A stretch of 64,000 nt of DNA from Beijerinckiaceae bacterium RH AL1. GTDB lineage: Bacteria; Pseudomonadota; Alphaproteobacteria; Rhizobiales; Beijerinckiaceae. The notes beneath the pieces were generated by a model, which made no database searches, had not been told where the DNA came from, and saw nothing but the letters and a program-made list of their open reading frames with translations. The translations under genes and the position numbers were made by a program. The stretch lies in contig LR590083.2 of the NCBI GenBank assembly GCA_901457705.2, positions 372,001-436,000 of the forward strand, written 5' to 3'. This document shows, piece by piece, positions 34,258-43,789 of this stretch. How positions within the stretch are numbered: the first letter of the stretch is position 1; the number at the start of each line of letters is the position of its first letter.

Positions 34258-35208
34258 TCAGGACGTTATCGAGAGCCGCCGCCGCGCATCTTCGAGAAGG
34301 CTCGCGAGCAGATCTTCAATCGATACACGCGGGCGCCACTCCGTTGCCGCTCGCAGCAGCCCGGCGTCTCCGCGAGCAACGCGAACGTCGTTCGACCGCA
34401 AGCGAGCGGGATCGACGACGATGTCGAACGTCGCCTCCGACTTGCTTCTCAGCATTTCGACAAGGTGACGAAGCGGAAAAACGCGCTCGGACGCGATGTT
34501 GCAAACGAAGCGTCTGGGCAAGGCTTCCGCTCGCTCGATCAGTGCGACATAGGCCTCGACCACGTCGCGCACGTCCATGAAATCTCGACTGACATCGAGG
34601 TCGCCGACGCGCAGCTCCGCCGGTTGCGAGCCGCGCTCGATTCTCGCGATCTGCGCGGCGAAAGACGGCAGCACGAAGGCCTCTCGTTGTCCGGGTCCGG
34701 AATGGTTGAACGGACGCACGATGATGAGGCGGTTCGAGCCGGGCAGGATCGCGTCGAGCAGGCCCTCAGCGACAAGCTTCGACTTGGCATAGGCGCTGAG
34801 GGGCAGGACCAGGCTCGCTTCCGAGACGGGACCGCGCAAAAAGCTGGCGCCGTAGACATCGGAGGAACTTGCGAACAGCACGGTCGCATGAGGGCTGTGG
34901 CGGCAGATCGCTGCTGCAAGATTGAGCGTGCCGGTCACGTTCACGGCCCAGGTATCGCCGCTGTCGACGATCCCACCGGCCGTCGAGGACTGCGCCGCGA
35001 GGTGGATCACGATATCAGGCTTGGTCGTTGCGACGACGTTCTCGACCGCGTCGCGATCGAGAAGGTCGAGCGCGATGTGACCGTCCTTCGGGTCGACGGC
35101 CGCCGTCAGCCGCACCACGTCATCGGCAGGGGAGCGGTGAGCGAGGGCCTCGCACAAGTACGTCCCGACGAACCCGGCAGCCCCGGTTACGAGAAGTCGC
35201 CGCGACAT
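34258..35208 (-). CDS. rmd: GDP-4-keto-6-deoxy-mannose reductase-like SDR (Rmd type)
   Basis: The 316-residue extended SDR begins RRLLVTGAAGFVGTYLCEAL, with catalytic YAKSK and the VRPFNHSGPGQREAFVLP segment that is characteristic of Rmd, the GDP-D-rhamnose-forming reductase. It acts on the product of GDP-mannose 4,6-dehydratase, whose gene (gmd) lies 197 bp upstream on the same strand. The call to Rmd rather than another 4-ketoreductase rests on that strand and on the neighbouring gmd. A separate GDP-fucose synthase nearby would compete for the same intermediate. Confidence 0.8.
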   Translation of the reverse strand: MSRRLLVTGAAGFVGTYLCEALAHRSPADDVVRLTAAVDPKDGHIALDLLDRDAVENVVATTKPDIVIHLAAQSSTAGGIVDSGDTWAVNVTGTLNLAAAICRHSPHATVLFASSSDVYGASFLRGPVSEASLVLPLSAYAKSKLVAEGLLDAILPGSNRLIIVRPFNHSGPGQREAFVLPSFAAQIARIERGSQPAELRVGDLDVSRDFMDVRDVVEAYVALIERAEALPRRFVCNIASERVFPLRHLVEMLRSKSEATFDIVVDPARLRSNDVRVARGDAGLLRAATEWRPRVSIEDLLASLLEDARRRLSITS

Positions 35209-35405
35209 GAGTGTTTAGCCGGTTGCGGGAGGGCCAGGCGTCTTCTCCGATGGCTCACGATCGTTCTGGTTTGGTCCACCGAGCCAGCGACGCGCGCAGA
35301 CGGACGACGTATCGCTGACCTCGTTTTGCTCGTAACAGAGGCACCAGGCCACCTCAAGCGTCGGCCAGACTGGCATGCGCGCCGCGCAATCGTCGGCAAT
35401 GCGCG

Positions 35406-36410
<1,005 letters not shown>

Positions 36411-36570
36411 CTAGCCCACACCCTCCGCAAGGTCTATGGCTCCGGGGGATGAGCGACCGGGCAAAGTGTGCGCTAGGCCTTCCAGGGCGGCGGCGTCGAA
36501 CGCGACAACATATTTCGGTCGCCATGAGCTTCTCTAAGAGAATTCGATCAACCTGAAGGCTGCCAAAATA

Positions 36571-37428
36571 ATGCCGGGCCAGACCGCACTGGGAGCGTCT
36601 CACCCCCATGACGGCGTCATCGCACGCGGGCGCGGCGCGCACCGGACGACCGCTGCGGAAACCCACGCGCGCTTCTTCAGAAGCTACGGCAACATCATGT
36701 TCGCCCTGGTCATGCACGACATCAAGAACCGGTTCTTCGGTTCGGGGCTCGGGCAGATCGTGATGATCCTCTGGCCCTTCGTTCACATCGTCGTTCTCCT
36801 TCTGGTCTATGGCTTTTCACACCGCCCGCATCCCTACGGCACCAGCACCTTGCAGTATTCCGCTATCAGCGTGTTTCCCTTTATTTGCTTCAACTATGTC
36901 ACGCGCTGGGTAGTTATATCCGCGATCACCAATCGTACTTTTTTGCAGTATCCCATCATCAAGCCGCTCGACATTATTATTGCGAGAATGTTGCTCGAAG
37001 TCATCAGCATGACGATCGTCGGCGCATTGCTGGTGTTGGTCGTGGTCGCCTGCGGCGACGAGGCGATGCCGGCCAATCCGATGGAGGCGGTTTGTGCCAT
37101 CGGCGCCACTCTCTTCTTGGCTGTCGCCTTCGGCGTTCCGAACGCAGTCATCGCTTTCATCTTGCCGATGTGGAACATCGTCATCGCGATAGTTATCGTC
37201 TGTTCCTACATCAGTTCCGGAATTCTTTTCGTCACGAGCGAGCTACCTGAGCAGATCCGCGTGCCGCTCAGCTACAATCCGCTACTTCAGTGCACGGAAT
37301 GGCTTCGGGTAGCCTATTATTCCGACTACCCGACAACCGTCCTGGACAAGACCTATGTCTTGGTCTTCGCGCTCGTGTCCCTCACCCTGGGACTGCTGAT
37401 GGAAAAAGTTCTTCGTCGCTATTTTTGA
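36571..37428 (+). CDS. ABC-2 type polysaccharide export permease
   Basis: The 285-residue protein has a 45-residue cytoplasmic N-terminus, then six hydrophobic helices, with LVMHDIKNRFFGSGLGQIVMILWPF at the entry to helix 1, typical of KpsM/Wzm-type exporters. It would carry a lipid-linked or nascent polysaccharide across the inner membrane. No partner ATPase (KpsT/Wzt) gene is found beside it or elsewhere in the window, so the ATPase must be encoded elsewhere or the system is incomplete. The membrane-coding part is less GC-rich than its neighbours. A later ATG at 36697 is an alternative start. Confidence 0.82.
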   Translation: MPGQTALGASHPHDGVIARGRGAHRTTAAETHARFFRSYGNIMFALVMHDIKNRFFGSGLGQIVMILWPFVHIVVLLLVYGFSHRPHPYGTSTLQYSAISVFPFICFNYVTRWVVISAITNRTFLQYPIIKPLDIIIARMLLEVISMTIVGALLVLVVVACGDEAMPANPMEAVCAIGATLFLAVAFGVPNAVIAFILPMWNIVIAIVIVCSYISSGILFVTSELPEQIRVPLSYNPLLQCTEWLRVAYYSDYPTTVLDKTYVLVFALVSLTLGLLMEKVLRRYF

Positions 37429-37461
37429 CGACAGGCTCGAGTGGGTTGGTGCGCGATACCC

Positions 37462-38400
37462 CTATGCCGCTTCGCGTGCAGCGGCGTAGTTGTCGAGAAA
37501 CCACTGATATGAATGTCTCACGCCGTCTTCGAGGCTGATCACCGGCTTCCAGCCGAGCGCACGCATGCGGCTCGAGTCCATGACCTTGCGTGGCGTGCCA
37601 TCCGGCTTGGTCTCGTCAAAGACGAGCGCGCCCTCGTAGCCGACCACGTCGCGAACGAGATGGGCGAGGTCTTTGATACTGGTTTCCAGACCCGACCCGC
37701 AATTGATGTGCTCGTACTCGTCGTAATTATCCAGGCAGAAGACGACGCCATTTGCAAGATCGTCGACGTGCAAGAATTCGCGAAGCGGCTGGCCCGTGCC
37801 CCAGACAACGACCTCGGGAAGGTTGTCGATCTTCGCGAGATGGAACCGGTGCACAAGCGCCGGCAGCACATGACTGCTCTTCAAGTCGAAGTTGTCTCGC
37901 GGCCCATAGAGGTTGCAGGGCATGACGGAAATATACTTGCGCCCATATTGCTTCCGGTAGGCTTGGCACAGCTTGATGCCGGCGATCTTGGCGACGGCAT
38001 ACCATTCGTTGGTCGGCTCCAAGGGGCCGCTGAGGAGGGACTCCTCCTTGATCGGCTGCGCCGCCATGCGCGGGTAGATGCAGGACGATCCCAGAAAAAC
38101 GAGACGATCCACGCCGGCCTGATGCGCTCCGTTGATGACGTTGGCCTCGAGGATCAGGTTGTCGTAGATAAAATCCGCCGGCAGCGTATCGTTGGCCAGG
38201 ATGCCGCCGACCTTGGCGGCGGCGAAGATGATCGCGTCGGGCCTGTTGCGAAGCAACCAGCTCGTGACGGCGCCCTGGTCTCGCAAATCCAGGTCTTGCC
38301 GAGACACCGAGAGGACGGTCTCGCCGGAAGCTTTGAGCTGACGAACGATGGCGGACCCGACCATGCCGTTGTGGCCCGCAACCCAAATCCTCCGCGCCAT
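37462..38400 (-). CDS. fcl: GDP-L-fucose synthase
   Basis: The 312-residue protein has the family start RIWVAGHNGMVGSAIVRQL, the GSSCIYPRMAAQPIKEE strand and the catalytic YAVAK motif, followed by LYGPRDNFD. It performs the 3,5-epimerisation and 4-reduction of GDP-4-keto-6-deoxymannose to GDP-L-fucose. A GAGGAGG site precedes the ATG. It is convergent with the exporter permease gene and separate from gmd, but depends on gmd for substrate. With rmd nearby the cell appears able to make both 6-deoxyhexoses. Confidence 0.93.
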   Translation of the reverse strand: MARRIWVAGHNGMVGSAIVRQLKASGETVLSVSRQDLDLRDQGAVTSWLLRNRPDAIIFAAAKVGGILANDTLPADFIYDNLILEANVINGAHQAGVDRLVFLGSSCIYPRMAAQPIKEESLLSGPLEPTNEWYAVAKIAGIKLCQAYRKQYGRKYISVMPCNLYGPRDNFDLKSSHVLPALVHRFHLAKIDNLPEVVVWGTGQPLREFLHVDDLANGVVFCLDNYDEYEHINCGSGLETSIKDLAHLVRDVVGYEGALVFDETKPDGTPRKVMDSSRMRALGWKPVISLEDGVRHSYQWFLDNYAAAREAA

Positions 38401-38638
38401 CCAAACCTCCTCGCCGCTTTCGATCCTCTAAACATGTCCGGCCAACGTTGCAAAAATGCGGCCCGGCTTTTCACGCCAACGGGCCCGCGTCGGCGCAGCT
38501 CCGGATCGTGGACTGATCTAGGCCTGGCTAGAGAAGCGCGGGCGCGGCTTCATGCGACCCTGTCACAAGCCTGAAGGCTTGCCGTTTCGGTCGGAGGTGC
38601 CTAACGCTGGTGTCGACTGCGCAGCTAGAGAGTGCTGA

Positions 38639-39649
38639 ATGCCCGATCGTTACGCAATCGTCATAACGACGATCAACTATCCTACGCGAGCGGTTATTGA
38701 GATCGCGCGCGACGCACCGAAGCTTGCCGCAAATTTCATCCTCGTCGGCGATCGCAAGAGTCCGGCGGATTTCCACCAGCCCGGCTCGATCTATCTCGAT
38801 CTCGACGCTCAAAAGCGCGCCGGGTTCCGATATGCCGAGGTTGCGCCGGCGCAACATTATGCTCGAAAAAACGTGGGCTATCTGAAGGCCATTGCCGAGG
38901 GCGCCACGATCATCATCGAGACCGATGACGACAATATTCCGCTTCCCGAGTTTTGGTCACCGCGATCCGCCACGGTGGAGGCGCGCGAGATCGAGACGCA
39001 GGGCTGGGTCAACGTCTACCGCTACTTCCAGGACGGTGTGGTGTGGCCCCGAGGATTGCCGCTCGATCGCGTCAATGACCCTGTCGCCGAGCTTGGCGCG
39101 CCGACACACGTCTATTGCCCCATCCAGCAAGGCCTTGCCGACGAGAATCCCGATGTCGATGCGATTTATCGGTTGCTCTTGCCTATTCCTTTGAGCTTCC
39201 GACAAGAGACGCCGATCGCTCTGCGGCATGCGTGGAGCCCATTCAATAGCCAAAACACCACCTGGTGGCGCGAGGCATTTCCGCTCCTCTATCTGCCGTA
39301 TTACTGCTCATTCCGGATGACGGACATCTGGCGCAGCTTTGTCGCGCAGCGGATCGCCTACGCCAACGGCTGGCATGTGCTCTACCACGGCTCGACCGTG
39401 TTTCAGGAGCGAAACGAGCACGATCTGATGCGCGATTTCGCAGATGAAATCCCGGGGTACCTGCACAACGCTGCGATCCGCGACGAGTTGAACAGGCTGC
39501 AGATCGAGGGTGACGTCGCGCGTATACCCGAGATGATGCGGACGTGTTACGAGCGCCTGGTTGCCATGGACTTGGTCGATCAGAAGGAACTGCCACTCCT
39601 CGATGCGTGGCTCGACGATCTCGCAGCGATCAATCCGGGTGTATCGTAA
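38639..39649 (+). CDS. STELLO-like (DUF288) glycosyltransferase-type protein
   Basis: The 336-residue protein starts IVITTINYPTRAVIEIA and contains FILVGDRKSP, ARKNVGYLKAI, IIETDDDNIP with a DDD metal-binding cluster, and SPFNSQNTTWW. These features match the STELLO/DUF288 family, first characterised for plant Golgi proteins that act with cellulose synthase and found in scattered bacteria and protists. The fold is GT-A-like, so sugar transfer is likely, but no bacterial activity is known to me. It follows the fcl gene divergently and precedes an unknown protein on the same strand. Confidence 0.75.
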   Translation: MPDRYAIVITTINYPTRAVIEIARDAPKLAANFILVGDRKSPADFHQPGSIYLDLDAQKRAGFRYAEVAPAQHYARKNVGYLKAIAEGATIIIETDDDNIPLPEFWSPRSATVEAREIETQGWVNVYRYFQDGVVWPRGLPLDRVNDPVAELGAPTHVYCPIQQGLADENPDVDAIYRLLLPIPLSFRQETPIALRHAWSPFNSQNTTWWREAFPLLYLPYYCSFRMTDIWRSFVAQRIAYANGWHVLYHGSTVFQERNEHDLMRDFADEIPGYLHNAAIRDELNRLQIEGDVARIPEMMRTCYERLVAMDLVDQKELPLLDAWLDDLAAINPGVS

Positions 39650-39730
39650 GAAGCTCGCAAGACGCTTCGGATTTTGTGGCAGAGACAGCGAGTTTTGGGC
39701 TTGAAGCCTGTGGAGCATCAGTTGGTGGAT

Positions 39731-41656
39731 ATGTTGTCCAGCCCGTCGCCGGATTTCACCCCTGTCCCTTTAGATCGCATGAGTTGCCTGCAGGGCGCTG
39801 CCTTCGACGCCGCATCCAACACAATCATCAGCCCCGGCGGAATAACCGGTTTTTCAATCTACGGACCTTATCTGCCCGTAGACGCGGGCTTTTATGATGT
39901 GAAGGTCGATATCTCCACTGCCGGGACAAAGCACCCGAGGGTGCATGTCGAGCTTTGGAACGGCGAAGTCCTCTCAAAGCGGGATGTCCAACTTGAGCGT
40001 TCGACGCTGACCTTGACCGCGTGGATTCCTGCTAGAACAGTTCTCGAGATCCGTTTTCATACTCGAAATACGGAGTTCACTGTCCATAACATAGCCGCGC
40101 GGCGGCTCGACCCTCACCTTGCGGCCACATCGGAAGCTACCGAGGCAGAGCGCATCAGCAGACGCCAGCAATTCCGCGCGGCAATAGCGTTCGGGCATGA
40201 AGAGCCTGCGCCTGACGCGCCCTCCGCTGAGGCTCTCTTGGACAGCATTGTCGGGGACGCGGCTTTCGTATGGGCAGACGAGACACAATTATCGGCGCAT
40301 GAAGCTCTTCTTCATCGCAGCGGTATCAATCCCACGACCATTCACTACATTTTTTCAAGCAACAATTCGAGCAGGTTTGAGCCGGCGGGAGCGGCAGCAC
40401 CCCTGACAGGCGGCTATCCCCACTATACAAATCAATTTCAGCTACAAGCGTTGCGGGACGGCTTCATCGAGTTTCCCTCGCCATTTGGCGGAGAGAATAT
40501 AAAGAGTGACGTGAGCTTTCCCATATTCGCTCCAGGGTTCGGGGTGACTGCAGTATTATATGAATTTAGCGGGCCTCATCACATAATAGTCGGAACGGCG
40601 CACTCCTGGAGCGGCGCTATCTCTTTCATGTGGTTTGTAGATCACGATCTGCTGGTCCACGATCCCGAACAGGAGAGCCTTTGCGAGTGGGCTCCAATTC
40701 TCCCGATCCTTCGATCGTTCGTGAGAATGTGTGCAAGCCGACGGGCTCTTGCCTTCAACTATCGATGCTCAACTAAAAACGCAGCATGCTTCGGCGGCTG
40801 CAATAGCAATCTTGGACACTACTTCTGGAACGATGTCTCTGGCGTCGAGCGCGTTGTAAGAAGCGGGCTCCGTCCGGCGTTCGTTCTCGGCAAATCGAAA
40901 CGTCTGTCTCTGGAGCAAATCTTCCTTGAAGACGACATCGAAGTCGTCGAGTGTGAAGTCGAAACAGCCGAGCATCTTTTCGAATTAACGCTCGAAAATA
41001 AGCTTCTGCTCGTCAGGCCGACGGGTAATACCATAGACGTCGAATTGGCCGCGAAGGTGGAACGCGCTGCGTTGCGCCTCGCAAGATCCAGCGCGGGTGA
41101 GCGTGAGTGCCTTCGTGATGTCGAAGGAAACGCTTTCGTGGTATTTTACAACCTGAGGGCTCACAACAAGGCTTGGATCGAGCAAGTCGACGGAGCAGTC
41201 GAGCTCGTCAATCGGCTGCGCTCTGAATTGCAGTATGAAAAAGTCGTTCTCTTTCTTGACGGGTACGAGGACTGTGCTGCCATCGTCGGGCAAATCAAGG
41301 ACAAGGTAGGCTCTTCATGCCTCGTCATTGATGGGACGCGGTTGTCCTTTCCAGAGACATTGATTTGGGCCTACCGCTGCGATTTCTTCGTTGCCGTCAT
41401 CGGTAGCGGCCTCGTCCTTTTGACGTGGCTCGCCGCCAAATCCGGAATTTGTCACGGAGACAGGAGACACATGGCGCAACTTGGATGGTGGGGCAGCGTG
41501 CGTCCAAACGCTGGAACACTCTTGAGCCCGGCTATGTCCGAAATTATCGATACCCAGGATCACTTCTACACCAATTACAACTTGGATCCCTCGATCGTAA
41601 GCAATCTTGCCGTCGAGTTTCTCAAGAGGCATATGCCTCACGATCGGGCCATCTGA
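39731..41656 (+). CDS. unknown large protein, possibly a glycosyltransferase-like enzyme
   Basis: I do not recognise the family. With the ATG at 39731 (a GGAG lies about 16 bases upstream; GTG 39725 and TTG 39722 are equally possible starts) the product is 641 residues. Residues 1-130 look beta-rich, like a carbohydrate-binding domain (YDVKVDISTAG, VHVELWNGEVL). The central part is aromatic-rich with FGGENI and WSGAISFMWFVDHD. The C-terminal third has an alternating beta/alpha look with CDFFVAVIGSGLVLLTWLAAKSG, like a GT-B sugar-nucleotide half. Its base composition is clearly more AT-rich than that of the neighbours, a sign of transfer. Position next to the STELLO-like gene suggests joint action. 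Confidence 0.6.
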   Translation: MLSSPSPDFTPVPLDRMSCLQGAAFDAASNTIISPGGITGFSIYGPYLPVDAGFYDVKVDISTAGTKHPRVHVELWNGEVLSKRDVQLERSTLTLTAWIPARTVLEIRFHTRNTEFTVHNIAARRLDPHLAATSEATEAERISRRQQFRAAIAFGHEEPAPDAPSAEALLDSIVGDAAFVWADETQLSAHEALLHRSGINPTTIHYIFSSNNSSRFEPAGAAAPLTGGYPHYTNQFQLQALRDGFIEFPSPFGGENIKSDVSFPIFAPGFGVTAVLYEFSGPHHIIVGTAHSWSGAISFMWFVDHDLLVHDPEQESLCEWAPILPILRSFVRMCASRRALAFNYRCSTKNAACFGGCNSNLGHYFWNDVSGVERVVRSGLRPAFVLGKSKRLSLEQIFLEDDIEVVECEVETAEHLFELTLENKLLLVRPTGNTIDVELAAKVERAALRLARSSAGERECLRDVEGNAFVVFYNLRAHNKAWIEQVDGAVELVNRLRSELQYEKVVLFLDGYEDCAAIVGQIKDKVGSSCLVIDGTRLSFPETLIWAYRCDFFVAVIGSGLVLLTWLAAKSGICHGDRRHMAQLGWWGSVRPNAGTLLSPAMSEIIDTQDHFYTNYNLDPSIVSNLAVEFLKRHMPHDRAI

Positions 41657-41696
41657 TTAAGGCTGCGCCGCGATCATTTCACAAGCCGGTGCGCAT

Positions 41697-43789
41697 TCAG
41701 GCCGGCGTAAAGTCCAGCCTCCTGAGGGTCAGATTCGGATTGTAATAGGGGTCGCGGCCGATGTGCTGCCGCCATCGCTCTCGAAACAGCTTCTGGTCGG
41801 CGGGTCGTGAGCAGGATCGCTGTTCGGTGCGACCTTCGAAATGGACGAGTTCCGCGAAAGGTGTGAAGGCGATGCGGTACCCGGCCTCCCTCAAGCGAAA
41901 GCAGAGGTCGATGTCGTTGTAGTCGATCTCGAACCGCTCATCGAAGCCGCCGACCTGCCGCAGAACGCTCATCCGGCTCGCCAGGCAGGCGCCGGTGACG
42001 GCGGAATAGTTGCGGATGCGGTGCGTGTCTCCATGATGCCCGATGCGACTGGCGGGCTGTCGATGGTAGACGTGGCCGACGTCATCGAGGATGCCGGCGA
42101 CGACACCGCAATGTTGTACGGTGCCGTCCGGAAACAGGAGCTTGGCGCCGACGGCGCCGATCGGCGGCCGGGCCGCGAGCTCCATGAGGGCGTCGAGCCA
42201 TCCGGGCGCGAGGACCTCCATGTCGTCGTTGAGCAGAACGACCATTTCGGTCTCGACGTGCGCTAAGCCGAAGTTGGCCTTCCTTGCGAAATTGAACGGG
42301 CCCCCGCCTCCTGCTTGTGGCTGATCACTCGGCCGCCGGTCGTCTCGGTGCGCTCGTGCTGGCGCAAAGCCAGATTTCCGTTGTCGACCGCAAGGACGCG
42401 ATAGCGACAGCGCGTTTCCGTGGCACGGAGGATGCTGCCGAGGAAGTTGTCATACAGATTGATGGTGCCGCGCTCTCCGAGGGCTGCCGATCGATTGTCG
42501 GTGAAGATCAGAAGCGTGACCGGCAGACCTGCGGGGATCGCATCCCGGACCCGATACGTCTTCTCGATCAAGCCTGGCTCGACCGTGCCCCCACGTCCCG
42601 ATGCCTTCAAATGCTCGCTGAGCGCTTTGAGCGACGACGACTGAGGTGGCCCCGCCCGCAGAGGGTTTGCGACCTCACCACGGCTCAGCACCAAGGGGAT
42701 GTGAACGATCGCCGCTTTCGAAGCGGACACGCGGAGCATCAGATCGAACAGCTCGGCCCCGGCGAGATTTTCGCGATAGCCGCCGATCTCCAGAAAGAGG
42801 CTTCGCGGCATCGCCACGCACGGCGGCAGATACATGCCGGACTCGAGATATTCCGGCGAAAAGTCGGGCTTGAAGTCCTGCTCGATCTTGTTGCCGTCGG
42901 CGTCGATGAAGATCTCGTCGCCGTAGCAAACGCAGGCTTGCGTTTCGGCGCGCATCGCTTTGACGAAGTGATGAAGGGCGTGCGGTGCCAGCGCATCTGC
43001 ACCATCGACCAGGAGGAGAACGGAGCCGTTAGCCCGCGTGACCGCTGCATTGACTTCACGCGCGAGGCTGGAGCCGAGGGGTAGCTTCGACACGTCTATT
43101 CGCGCTTCCAACGTCCCGAAGTCCTCGGGTTTAAATCTCTCGGGCTTTTCATCGCCGCCCGCGTAGAGCAGCCTGATCTCCCAGTGCGGATACGACTGGT
43201 CGATCACGGAATTGATGCCCTCGACGAGCTTAGCCGGGTCGACCCCTTGCGCGATGACAACTATCGAGACCATCGGCCCGACGTCGCGCTGGTCGGGTTT
43301 GGATACCCACGACGGTGGTTGAGAGCTGACGCGGACGAGCGCGCCTGAGGCGTTCAAGCAAAGCCGATCGGGGCTCGGCTGCCATGCAGGCTCGTCGGCC
43401 TCGAGGCTGTCGACGATGCTGCCGAGCCGACCTTCCGGCAAGCCGCGCTCGATGAAATGGTCGAGCGGGTCGGCGCCCGTCTTCGCGACATCGGGATATC
43501 GGTCGATGTAGAAGGCGCTATTGAAGCGCCGGATCCGAGCCGCGTCTGCTTCGTCCTCGCGACACCCTGCGCGACCCTCGCGCCTGCCGTAGGTGAGATA
43601 ATGATCGAGCGGCCCCACCCCGGCTCGCGCGACATCCTCGTTTTTTGCAAGGTAGTAGACCTCATCGAAGCGTCGTGTCTCTCGAGGCTTTGATCTCCAA
43701 CCAATGAGGCGACCCGCCGCGCGGAGAAAAGCTGATGGGCGCGTAAGCGAGAGGGCCCGTCCGAGATCAGGCGCCCGCATCCCGCACAT
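41697..43789 (-). pseudogene. two-domain GT2 glycosyltransferase gene with a 1-base frameshift
   Basis: Two minus-strand frames, 43789-42263 and 42245-41697, make one protein of about 697 residues if one base is added. The N-terminal part has two WY-type repeats (FDEVYYLAKNEDVA and FNSAFYIDRYPDVA) followed by a GT2-like domain (MVSIVVIAQGVDP). A second GT2 domain begins LPVTLLIFTDNRS. The first frame ends abnormally after ISHKQEAGARS; restoring one G in the run complementary to 42301-42305 gives GGPFNFARKANFGLAHVETE and joins the second frame at its LLNDDMEVL catalytic motif. The defect splits the second GT2 domain before its catalytic aspartates. A sequencing error in the homopolymer is the main alternative. 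It starts directly after glmS on the same strand. Confidence 0.82.

Noticed and set aside
42298-42308. Programmed frameshift as explanation of the split GT2 gene
   Set aside because: No slippery heptamer or downstream structure was evident, and the break falls in the middle of a catalytic domain; mutation or sequencing error is simpler.
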